Shown here: positions 1 through 6,831 of the stretch, one piece after another
How positions within the stretch are numbered: position 1 is the stretch's first letter
Layout of the letters: each line of letters begins with the position of its first letter
Source of the DNA: an uncultured Eubacteriales bacterium
Lineage (GTDB): Bacteria > Bacillota > Clostridia > Oscillospirales > CAG-272
Direction: 5' to 3'
Length of the DNA: 14,315 nucleotides
Assembly: GCA_900321265.1 (NCBI GenBank)
Contig: ONVJ01000167.1
Coordinates: 1 to 14,315 of the forward strand
Position numbers and translations under genes: made by a program
The notes under the pieces: model-generated
What the model was told of the DNA's origin: nothing
Databases searched by the model: none
What the model saw: only the letters and a program-made list of their open reading frames with translations

Positions 1-920
1 ATCTCGCGGAGAGCCTCCGCCCTGAAGAGGGTGAGCATCCCGATCCCGTCCTCGAGCTGGGAGAAATCCCCGTAAAAATCCTCGTCGGGAAGCGGGATCC
101 CCGCCTTGACGTAGAGCTCGTCGGCGGCGTAAAAGACCCTGCTCCCGTATTTCTCAAGGCATGAGTCTCCGAAAGCGTTCACCTGGGCGATTATCGAGGC
201 CGCCTCCTCCTTCGAGTAGGGCGAGAGCGGATAGAGTCCGTCCCTGTGCTTCGTAAGACCGGCGGGAACTATCGAGACGCTGTCGAGAGCCGGAAGGTAG
301 GAGGTCAGATCGCTCATCGTCCTGTCGAGCTCGGCACCGTCGTTTATCCCCCGGCAGAGGACGATCTGCGCGCAGATCCTGATGCCGGCGTCGGCGAATC
401 TGCGCAAATATGCGAGAGTCTCGCCGGCAAACCGGTTGTTCATCATCCGGCATCTCAGTTCGGGGTTGGTGGTGTGCACCGAGACGTTGACCGGGGAGAT
501 GTGCATCTCAATTATCCTGTCGATCTCATGCTCCGACAGATTCGTCATGGTTATATAGTTGCCGTGAAGGAAGGAAAGCCGGGAATCGTCGTCCTTGAAA
601 TAGACCGATTCGCGCATCCCCCCGGGGTTCTGATCGATGAAGCAGAAAATGCACCTGTTCCGGCAGCTGTGCTTGCCGTCCATGAGAGGAGACTCGAAGC
701 CGAGACCTATGTCAGTCTCCTCCTCGGGCTTCCTTATTCTTATCCTTCTTCTCTTTCCGCCACGCTCGGTGACCAGGACGATCCTTTCGGCGACCATCCT
801 GAAGCGGTAGTCGAGGACGTCGTCGATCTCAAAGCCGTTCACCGAGACCAGGATGTCCCCCGGCTTTATGAATCGTCTTGCCGCCTTTGAGCCCTTTTCG
901 ACAGAATCGATCCTGACCAA
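1..920 (-). CDS. DUF512 family PDZ / radical SAM iron-sulfur protein (3' end beyond window)
   Basis: The translation begins MVRIDSVEKGSKA and has about 306 codons before the left window edge, so the C-terminus is missing. Residues 1-60 form a PDZ-like domain (GDILVSVNGFEIDD). A radical SAM cluster motif CxxxCxxC follows at C86, C90 and C93, in the context CIFCFIDQNPGGMR, and then KDDDSRLSFLHGNYITMTNL. Later segments VSVHTTNPELR, QIVLCRGINDG and SIVPAGLTKHR are hallmarks of the DUF512 family (PF04459). These are widespread in Clostridia and cyanobacteria and have no established reaction. A 4Fe-4S cluster and S-adenosylmethionine chemistry are expected from the cysteines; the substrate is unknown. 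The start is TTG at 920, chosen because GGGGAGGT lies 7 nt upstream and the PDZ domain begins at once. It starts 2 nt after the ribulokinase stop, so it is probably cotranscribed and translationally coupled. The missing part should hold the rest of the DUF512 domain. Confidence 0.9.
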   Translation of the reverse strand, partial: MVRIDSVEKGSKAARRFIKPGDILVSVNGFEIDDVLDYRFRMVAERIVLVTERGGKRRRIRIRKPEEETDIGLGFESPLMDGKHSCRNRCIFCFIDQNPGGMRESVYFKDDDSRLSFLHGNYITMTNLSEHEIDRIIEMHISPVNVSVHTTNPELRCRMMNNRFAGETLAYLRRFADAGIRICAQIVLCRGINDGAELDRTMSDLTSYLPALDSVSIVPAGLTKHRDGLYPLSPYSKEEAASIIAQVNAFGDSCLEKYGSRVFYAADELYVKAGIPLPDEDFYGDFSQLEDGIGMLTLFRAEALRE

Positions 921-922
921 AT

Positions 923-2596
923 TCAGACCTCCCCGGCGGCGATCGATCTGAGTCTGAACATCACGTCGCTGCCGCCTCTTCCGAACAGGTCGTGCAGTTT
1001 TTTGTATTCCTCATAGAGAAGATCGTAGACCTTCGAGGCTTCTTCGTCGGGATAATAGACTTTGTCGGGTTTCGCGTGCATCCTCTCTATCGCCTCTGCG
1101 ATCGAGGAATATCCGCCCGCTCCGGCTCCCGCAGAGGCGGCGGCCTGTATCGCGCATCCGAGCGCGGGGGCCTGAGAGGTCGATGTGACGGCGATCGGCA
1201 GCTTCAGCACGTCGGCGTAAAGCTGGACGGTGAAGGGATCCTTGCGGGCTATTCCGCCCGCGGCGGTGAATCTTCCGATCTCAAGTCCGTGCTCGCGGAA
1301 ATTGTCAAAGATCACTCTGGTCCCGAAAGCGGTGGCCTCGATAAGGGCGCGCATTATATCCTCGGGAGCCGTCCTGAGCGTCATTCCGACGATCATCCCC
1401 GAGAGCAGCCCGTTGCCGAGTATGTTCCGGTTGCCGTTCCACCAGTCGAGCGCGACAAGTCCGGTCTCGCCGGGACGTTTTTCTGCCGCCTTCGAGATGA
1501 GAAGCTTCAAAGGAGACAGGCCCTTTTCCCCGGCTTCGGCGGCGTATTCGGGCGGGGTCAGGCAGTTCGCCGCCCAGGAAAAATGATCTCCGACGCAGCA
1601 GAGCCCGGCCTCGTAGCCGAAAAATCCGGGTATCAGCCCGTTCTCCACGCACCCGCAGATCCCGGGGACCGTCTTTCTTTCGTCTGAAAGCAGGAAATAA
1701 CAGTTTGACGTGCCCATGATCCCGAACATGTCGCCGGGCTCGGATATGCCGAGCGAGAAGGCGCCGACATGCGCGTCGGGAATAGCCGGGGAGACCGCGG
1801 TCCCGGGAGCGAGGCCGAACCGCTCCGCCGCCTCCGGGGTCACCCTTCCTGCAAGCGAGCCGCAGGGCAGCACCCTGCCGCTGAGCTTTCCGGAATAGAG
1901 TCCTCTGAGTTCGGGGTCGCACTTCTCAAGAAAGCTGTCGGAGGGATATCCCTGTTCCGGCCGGTAGAAGGACTTGAAGGAAGCCATCATATAGTTCCTG
2001 GTAAGCTTCCCCGTCAGCTGCATAACGATCCAGTCGCCGGCCTCGATGAAGAGATCGCAGTCCCTGAATACTCCCCGGGCAGTGTCGAGCGTCTCCCAGA
2101 TCTTGGGAAGCATCCATTCGCCGGAGGCCTTCCCTCCGAGATGGGAGAGCCAGTCAAGACCGCTCTCAAGGTATATGTCATTGAGCCTGTCCGCGTAGCC
2201 CTGAGCGGCGTGATGCTTCCAGAGCTTGCACCAGGCGTTTTTTTCATTTTTCCATTTTTCGGTAAAACAGAGAGGGGTGCCGTCAGAGTATATCGGCATA
2301 ACGGTACAGCAGGTAAAATCCACCGACAGTCCGATGACGTCCTCCGCCCGGACTCCGGCTTTTTCCCTGACCTCCCTGATCACTCTGCCGAGGACGAGGA
2401 GATAATCCGCGGGATCCTGAAGCGCCCACGCCGGGGGCAGCTCCTCTCCGCTTGACGGAAGTATCCTGTCAATCACCCCGTGAGGGTAGTCGCAGACCGC
2501 CGACGCGATCTCGGATCCGTCCTCTACCGACACCAGGACAGCGCGTCCCGAAAGAGTTCCGAAATCGATTCCGATTGTATAATTCATTTCCCGCAT
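923..2596 (-). CDS. araB: Ribulokinase (FGGY carbohydrate kinase, AraB-like)
   Basis: The 557-residue product matches the usual length of AraB, which phosphorylates L-ribulose to L-ribulose 5-phosphate with ATP in the cytoplasm. The N-terminal actin-fold phosphate loop reads IGIDFGTLSGRAVLV. ALQDPADYL (residues 58-66), DFTCCTVMP (93-101) and LWKHHAAQ (125-132) are ribulokinase-type blocks. PDAHVGAF carries the likely catalytic Asp274. GTSNC (295-299) and GGIARKDPFTVQLYADVL near residue 445 belong to the C-terminal ATP-binding domain. The C-terminus (LHDLFG then VM, then LRSI) is also typical. ATG at 2596 gives the longest form; a second ATG at 2587 (MNYTIGID) fits the family N-terminus better. 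Neither has a convincing Shine-Dalgarno. The start lies directly behind a terminator-like hairpin. No araA, araD or transporter is visible nearby, so the substrate is inferred from sequence only. Confidence 0.88.
   Translation of the reverse strand: MREMNYTIGIDFGTLSGRAVLVSVEDGSEIASAVCDYPHGVIDRILPSSGEELPPAWALQDPADYLLVLGRVIREVREKAGVRAEDVIGLSVDFTCCTVMPIYSDGTPLCFTEKWKNEKNAWCKLWKHHAAQGYADRLNDIYLESGLDWLSHLGGKASGEWMLPKIWETLDTARGVFRDCDLFIEAGDWIVMQLTGKLTRNYMMASFKSFYRPEQGYPSDSFLEKCDPELRGLYSGKLSGRVLPCGSLAGRVTPEAAERFGLAPGTAVSPAIPDAHVGAFSLGISEPGDMFGIMGTSNCYFLLSDERKTVPGICGCVENGLIPGFFGYEAGLCCVGDHFSWAANCLTPPEYAAEAGEKGLSPLKLLISKAAEKRPGETGLVALDWWNGNRNILGNGLLSGMIVGMTLRTAPEDIMRALIEATAFGTRVIFDNFREHGLEIGRFTAAGGIARKDPFTVQLYADVLKLPIAVTSTSQAPALGCAIQAAASAGAGAGGYSSIAEAIERMHAKPDKVYYPDEEASKVYDLLYEEYKKLHDLFGRGGSDVMFRLRSIAAGEV
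927..934 (-). promoter_or_regulatory. Strong ribosome binding site for the TTG start of the DUF512 gene
   Basis: On the minus strand GGGGAGGT is followed by CTGAAT and then TTG at 920. It is a near-perfect anti-Shine-Dalgarno match with 7 nt from GGAGG to the start codon. It lies inside the last codons of the upstream kinase gene. This site decides the non-ATG start, since no ATG or GTG in this frame is equally well placed. Confidence 0.75.
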
Positions 2597-2644
2597 AAAA
2601 AGACATGTATCTTCAGGGGCGCCGGAAGGCGTCCCTGAAGATAC
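2597..2644 (-). terminator. Strong hairpin with T-tract between the DUF6935 gene and araB
   Basis: Positions 2607-2623 pair with 2628-2644, giving a 17-position stem with one C/A mismatch on the minus strand (a G.U pair if read on plus) and a four-base loop at 2624-2627. On the minus strand the stem is followed by ATG and then TCTTTTT, which ends exactly at the base before the araB ATG at 2596. This fits an intrinsic terminator of the SPFH/DUF6935 operon. Because the T-tract abuts the next start codon, it could also act as an attenuator in front of araB. No T-tract follows it on the plus strand. Confidence 0.75.
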
Positions 2645-2662
2645 GGTCAGATACTCCCGGAC

Positions 2663-3232
2663 TCAGGCCCAGGGATTATCCTTGACCGGCGTTCTGATGT
2701 CGCTCAGGATGCCGCTGTAATTCCATACGAACCACTGTCCGGAGGAGGGTTTGTTGCGAAGCACGATCTGACGCTGGGTATCAGCACCCGAAGACTTCAC
2801 AAAGAGAGTGATGTAGCCGTCTGCGGCCAGGCTGTACTTCGATGAGCAGACCGTGATCGAATAGGGCTCGGAGGGAGTGTAGTCGTTGTCGGGAGAAGTT
2901 CCGTCAAAATATGACGCCGGAACATAATCCTTGTCGGCAAACCGGTCCTTCAGAAACTGCTGATCGAAGACCGAGAGCTTCGTCGGCCCCTTGAGGAAGT
3001 TGAGCATCTCTATGCCGGTATCCCTGTCCTCTGCGTATACGCAGAGGGCTGCGACCGTCAGGGCGGCGGCGGCGAAGGGATCGGTGAGAGCGGCTTCGGG
3101 TCTCGCCTTCAGAGCCTCGAGAGTCGTGGGGAACTCCTCGAAAACGAAGGTCTCTTTTTCGATCGCGGCAAAATCCGCGGCGGTCCGGGCCTTTGTCTCT
3201 TCGGCCTGTTTGTTTTTGCTGAGGAAAGACAT
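2663..3232 (-). CDS. Small DUF6935-like protein, partner of the SPFH protein
   Basis: This 189-residue soluble protein has no signal peptide or membrane segment. Residues 1-20 are charged (MSFLSKNKQAEETKARTAAD). They are followed by FEEFPTTLEALKARPEAALTDPFAAAALTVAALCVYAED, a segment I associate with the DUF6935 family, which is often found beside YdjI-type SPFH genes; I give this family name from memory. The C-terminal half (YTPSEPYSITV, GYITLFVKSSGADTQRQIVLRNKPSSGQWFVWNYSGIL) looks like a beta-rich domain. No catalytic motif is visible. The ATG at 3232 has AAGGAG 8 nt upstream and lies 18 nt after the SPFH gene stop, so the two are surely one operon. A helper role at the membrane with the SPFH protein is inferred from context only. 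Its molecular function is unknown. Confidence 0.8.
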   Translation of the reverse strand: MSFLSKNKQAEETKARTAADFAAIEKETFVFEEFPTTLEALKARPEAALTDPFAAAALTVAALCVYAEDRDTGIEMLNFLKGPTKLSVFDQQFLKDRFADKDYVPASYFDGTSPDNDYTPSEPYSITVCSSKYSLAADGYITLFVKSSGADTQRQIVLRNKPSSGQWFVWNYSGILSDIRTPVKDNPWA

Positions 3233-3250
3233 GTTATCTTCTCCTTTTTG

Positions 3251-4663
3251 TCATTTGATGTCTTTTTCGTCGAACCTGTCGCCGCACTGCGGGCAGAACT
3301 TAGGCGGGTTCTTCGGATCCTCGGGCTCCCATCCGCACTTGTCGCACTTGTAGAGTGGAGCGTCGGCAGGCTTCTTCTCACCGCACTGGGTGCAGAATTT
3401 GCCCTTGTTGACGGCTCCGCACTTCGGGCAGGTCCATCCTTCGGGCTTCGCCTCGGGCTTCTTCTCGCCGCACTCGGGGCAGAAGTTGCCGCTCACCTGC
3501 TTGCCGCACTTGGGGCAGGTCCAGGTATCGGCGGCGGGAGCGACCGGCTTCTTCGTGCCGCAGTCGGGGCAGAAGTTGCCGCTCACCTGTTTTCCGCATT
3601 TCGGGCAGGTCCATCCTCCTGCGGCGGAAGCCGCGGGCGCGGAGGCCTTCTCGACCGGAGTGCCCATGGCGTAGAGCGAGGCTGCGTTCGCTCCTCCGGC
3701 GCCCATGGCCATATTGTAGCCCATGAAGCCGGTCATGGCTCCGCCTTCGTTCTCGGCGGCCTTGTTCATGGCGCTGATCTGTCCGCCGACCATCCTCGCG
3801 GCTCCGATCGTCGGATTGAGAGTCATCGAGGTCTCTTCCCATTCGGTGATCTTCTTTCTCTGCTCCTCGGGGATCGAGGGAACGCCGAAGTTCATCGAGA
3901 AGACCTTTATGCCTCTTCTGCCCCAGTCGGATTCGAGCTCCTTGTTCAGAGCGTCTCTGACGTCCTCGTTGTGAGCCGGGATCTGGTCGTAGGACACGCC
4001 GTTGGCCGAAAGAACGGCGAGGGCGGGCTGCAGATGCATGATGAGCTCACTCTTGAGCTGTCCGTCGATCTCGGAACGGTTGTAGGACTGTGTCACGTTG
4101 CCGCAGACGTGGGTGTAGAAGAGGATCGGGTCGGTGATCGTGTAGGAGTAGGTCCCGTTGAATCTGAGGTCGACCGAGAGCTTGAATCCCAGCTCTTCGT
4201 TGATGACGACCTTGAAGGGGACCGGGTTCGCGGTCCCGAACTTGTTGTCGGGGATCTCCTTGATGTTGAAGTAGTAGACTCTCTGATCCTTGCCGGTGTC
4301 TCCGCCGAAGGTGAACCTTCTGCCTATCGCCTTGAATGTCGCGATAAGGCTCTGTCCGAGCTTGCCGGCAAAGATGCTGGGTTCGGTCGATGTGTCGTAG
4401 ACGAATTCGCCCGGCTCGGCGCAGACCTCAACGACCTTGCCCTGCTCGACGATGATCATGCACTGGCCTTCGTTGACGGCGATGACCGATCCGTTGGAGA
4501 TGATGTTGTCCTCTCCCTTTGTGTTCGAGGAGCGCGCGGAGGTTCTCTTCTGTCCCTTGGTCACGAGAATGTCCTTGGCGAGGGAGTCGCAGTAAAAGTA
4601 TTCCTTCCACTGATCTGCGAGAACTCCTCCCACAGCGCCTTTGATAGCCTGAATAAGACCCAT
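3251..4663 (-). CDS. SPFH-domain protein with four C-terminal zinc ribbons (YdjI-like)
   Basis: The 470-residue product begins MGLIQAIKGAVGGVLADQWKEYFYCDSL, typical of the YdjI / 'virion core protein'-like SPFH group. The SPFH core covers roughly residues 30-265 (NGSVIAVNEGQCMIIVEQGKV, EPGEFVYDTSTEPSIF, then VPSIPEEQRKKITEWEE). A Gly/Ala/Met-rich linker (about 300-350) leads to four Cys4 ribbons at about 351-372, 381-402, 410-431 and 438-462, each CPKCG- or CDKCG-like followed by FCxxCG. In Bacillus subtilis the ydjFGHI products, which include YdjI and the PspA-family YdjF, act in membrane stress; a scaffold role is inferred here. There is no true transmembrane helix. ATG at 4663 has AAAGGGG 7 nt upstream. 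The A+T-rich leader (about 4664-4712) holds a possible TATAAA -10, but I see no good -35. Confidence 0.88.
   Translation of the reverse strand: MGLIQAIKGAVGGVLADQWKEYFYCDSLAKDILVTKGQKRTSARSSNTKGEDNIISNGSVIAVNEGQCMIIVEQGKVVEVCAEPGEFVYDTSTEPSIFAGKLGQSLIATFKAIGRRFTFGGDTGKDQRVYYFNIKEIPDNKFGTANPVPFKVVINEELGFKLSVDLRFNGTYSYTITDPILFYTHVCGNVTQSYNRSEIDGQLKSELIMHLQPALAVLSANGVSYDQIPAHNEDVRDALNKELESDWGRRGIKVFSMNFGVPSIPEEQRKKITEWEETSMTLNPTIGAARMVGGQISAMNKAAENEGGAMTGFMGYNMAMGAGGANAASLYAMGTPVEKASAPAASAAGGWTCPKCGKQVSGNFCPDCGTKKPVAPAADTWTCPKCGKQVSGNFCPECGEKKPEAKPEGWTCPKCGAVNKGKFCTQCGEKKPADAPLYKCDKCGWEPEDPKNPPKFCPQCGDRFDEKDIK
3464..3613 (-). repeat. Duplicated zinc-ribbon coding unit within the SPFH gene
   Basis: Ribbon 1 (codons at 3554-3613) and ribbon 2 (3464-3523) encode the same residues, WTCPKCGKQVSGNFCPxCG, differing at Asp/Glu, and share long runs of identical bases, for example over the codons for VSGNFCP. 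A third, more diverged unit follows (AVNKGKFCTQCG). The DNA-level similarity suggests recent in-frame duplication of a roughly 90-base unit rather than ancient divergence. Confidence 0.7.
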
Positions 4664-4755
4664 TGTTTTTCCCCTTTCGGTTTATTTAAATTTTGTTTAT
4701 AATTCTGTTTTCTCCCGGCGGGACGGCGCCCGAACCGGGGCAGAGTCCGGGAGGT

Positions 4756-4799
4756 AAAAAGAACCGGTCTTTTTCCCATCCGCAGAATCTGCGGACCGG
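4756..4799 (-). terminator. Intrinsic terminator of the envelope operon (TcaA-like gene)
   Basis: On the minus strand an inner hairpin (4779-4795, seven-pair stem, three-base loop) is enclosed by CCGGT (4799-4795) pairing with ACCGG (4768-4764). It is followed by TTCTTTTT at 4763-4756. It starts 13 nt after the stop codon of the gene at 4813. The inner and outer stems share one base, so they may be alternative folds. A-rich sequence on the other side also allows a weak A+T stem, but no plus-strand gene ends here. Confidence 0.6.
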
Positions 4800-4812
4800 A
4801 TTGCGCGGGGCG

Positions 4813-6831
4813 TCAGGACTGAGCGGGGATCTGCTCGAAGGTGAATCCCCAGACCCGCCACTCGCCGCGGTAGAGCACCTGAAGGATGTTCATGACGACC
4901 GTCGACCGCTCTGTCTCTGTCGCCGGTTCGCCCGAAGCTCCCGCAGTCTCTCTTACTGTAACAAGATCTGTCCCGACGCGGCAGCTGACGCAGCTGTCGG
5001 TATAGCGGATATAATCGCCGAAGCTGAATTCGCCCGCGGTGTAGCTGTCCCAGTGCTTCATCATGAAGACGTCGCGGTATGATTCCATGACTCCGACATA
5101 TCCGGCGGTGCCTTCGATCATTCCCGAGAGGATCGACTCGTAGTTGGCGTTGAAGATCTCGGTGTTCCCCGGATCCTCCCAGGCGCCTCCGCCGCAGATA
5201 TACCTGATATAGTCGGACGCGAAAGCGCGCGCGACGGCCAGCCTTGCGGGGTCGTATGCCGATTCGGGCTCGGGCAGGAAATCGAACTCGACCCTGATAT
5301 CGTATCCAGTCACTCTGAAGTCCGCGGCTTCGAGCCTGACTCCGTTGAGCTCCGCCGACACCTCGGGCACCGCAAGGTATCCCGTGAGGACATATCTGTC
5401 GATCTCGGGAAGGGCCTGCGGTATCGATCCGAGCTCATAGACGTCATACAGTCCGAGCACCGTTCCGCCGCTGCCGATCTCGGCGGGATCTGCCTTGACA
5501 GGCGAGACCTCTCCCGCCGGTCTGCCGTTGACCTTTACGACGCTTCCCGCGGGGGCGGTGACGGTAAGGGTATACTTGCACTCCGGAGGAGTTTTGAAAA
5601 TATAGTTTCCGCCTTCGGATGACTGAAGCTCAAGCTGTTTTCCGCCGATCTCGGCGGATACCGATTCCTTACCGAAGAGTCCGGATATCTTCCATACGGT
5701 GAGAATCGGACGTGTTCCGGTGCCTCCGTCGTCAAGCTCTCCGAGCTCTCCCTCGACGCTGCTCTTCTCGGCCCATTCCTCTGTGACTTCGGCGTCTCCG
5801 ATCATTACCGTCACCCCGGCGGGGACGGTCACGGTGACCTGATGCGTGCTCGATCCGGGATATCTGAAGCGGTAGATACGCGCCTCGTCGTCCCTGACCA
5901 GCTCGAGACTCTCGCCCGCCAGCGACGCTGAAAGTTCGGGAGCAAAGAAGAGACGGTCGAAGGTCAGCATGTCGTATGCCGGCGATTCGGTCTCTCCGGG
6001 CTGCAGGTCGAAATAGACCGCCCCGTGATCGGTACGGTCGGCTTCGGGAGAAGCGACCCCGTTAAGGACCAGCTCGGCGCCGGCGGGAAGATACACCTTT
6101 GTTTCGGGAAATCCGGGAGTTCCGGATTCTCCGAATATATAATCGGTGCTGAAAAATATATTCCAGATGTTCCAGCCGTTCAGAAAAGGAAGGAATCCCT
6201 CGCCCGAACTGTATATCACAAGAGTCGCGAAGAGCTTTCCGTCGGAAAAGACGTCGTATCCCCTGAGTCTTACGCTCGAGGGAAGAGCCTCTGCGACCTG
6301 AGCACCCGCGGGAATGCCGCAGTCCCCGGTTTCCCCGGAATAGGCGAGAGCGGGATTTTCAAGCCAGCTCACCTTTCCCACAGTCAGGAGCCCCGACAGG
6401 ACCTCCTTCGCCACTCTTTCCCCTTCCTCGTACTCCCTGCAGTTGCCCGGGTAGTAGGCGGAAAGATATCTTCTCCATCCCGACTGATCGGTGTTGTAGA
6501 GCAGATCCCCCGCGCAGTTGCCGGGGTCGGCGTCTCCGATCCTTTCGACCACCCTGCTCCATATGACTCCGCATGCCGCGGTCACGAGAAGAAAGGCGGC
6601 CGCGTAGATCAGCATCCCCTTAAGGAATCTCTGCTTTTTCGGCGATCTGCGCCGGCGGCGGATGTCGGAATAGAGGGTTTTTGCCTTTCCGTCGGCGTCC
6701 GCGGCGGTCTCGCGGGCGGTGAATCTGCCTGCGAACTCCGCCTCGCGGATACTGAATTCTCTGAGCCGATTTCCGGATCCGCCGTGATCTTTCGGCAGAA
6801 CAGGCCGGGATTCTTTTCCGGGATCAGTCAA
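4813..6831 (-). CDS. Large TcaA-like single-pass membrane protein with repeated ectodomain
   Basis: I do not recognise a named gene. The 672-residue product has a charged cytoplasmic N-terminus (1-70, ending RRRRRSPKKQR), one transmembrane helix (about 71-92, GMLIYAAAFLLVTAACGVIW) and a long outside part. Two clear repeats occur at about 298-350 and 388-440. Each runs from SASLAGESLEL or SAEIGGKQLEL through a strand pair to TVTVPAGVTVMIG or TVTAPAGSVVKVNG. Partial copies lie at 243-260 (VYLPAGAELVLNG) and from 488 (VSAELNGVRLE). Residues about 525-668 resemble an NTF2-like domain ending VLYRGEWRVWGFTFEQ. The order helix, beta repeats, NTF2-like end recalls the TcaA/YvbJ family, although no N-terminal zinc ribbon is seen; this assignment is inference. 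The start is TTG at 6831 with AAAGGAGG 6 nt upstream, overlapping the previous stop by 8 nt, so it is coupled to that gene. Confidence 0.72.
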   Translation of the reverse strand: MTDPGKESRPVLPKDHGGSGNRLREFSIREAEFAGRFTARETAADADGKAKTLYSDIRRRRRSPKKQRFLKGMLIYAAAFLLVTAACGVIWSRVVERIGDADPGNCAGDLLYNTDQSGWRRYLSAYYPGNCREYEEGERVAKEVLSGLLTVGKVSWLENPALAYSGETGDCGIPAGAQVAEALPSSVRLRGYDVFSDGKLFATLVIYSSGEGFLPFLNGWNIWNIFFSTDYIFGESGTPGFPETKVYLPAGAELVLNGVASPEADRTDHGAVYFDLQPGETESPAYDMLTFDRLFFAPELSASLAGESLELVRDDEARIYRFRYPGSSTHQVTVTVPAGVTVMIGDAEVTEEWAEKSSVEGELGELDDGGTGTRPILTVWKISGLFGKESVSAEIGGKQLELQSSEGGNYIFKTPPECKYTLTVTAPAGSVVKVNGRPAGEVSPVKADPAEIGSGGTVLGLYDVYELGSIPQALPEIDRYVLTGYLAVPEVSAELNGVRLEAADFRVTGYDIRVEFDFLPEPESAYDPARLAVARAFASDYIRYICGGGAWEDPGNTEIFNANYESILSGMIEGTAGYVGVMESYRDVFMMKHWDSYTAGEFSFGDYIRYTDSCVSCRVGTDLVTVRETAGASGEPATETERSTVVMNILQVLYRGEWRVWGFTFEQIPAQS

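Noticed and set aside
246..890. Plus-strand open frame of 214 codons at the left edge
   Set aside because: It is the shadow of the DUF512 gene, whose minus-strand frame contains the CxxxCxxC cluster and other family motifs.
3353..3613. CRISPR-like or direct-repeat array
   Set aside because: The repeated bases are in frame and encode successive Cys4 zinc ribbons of the SPFH protein; there are no spacers of uniform length or cas genes.
3248..4702. Long open frame of 484 codons on the plus strand, antisense to the SPFH gene
   Set aside because: It mirrors the codon bias of a G+C-rich gene, has no domain or ribosome site, and the opposite frame encodes an unmistakable SPFH/zinc-ribbon protein.
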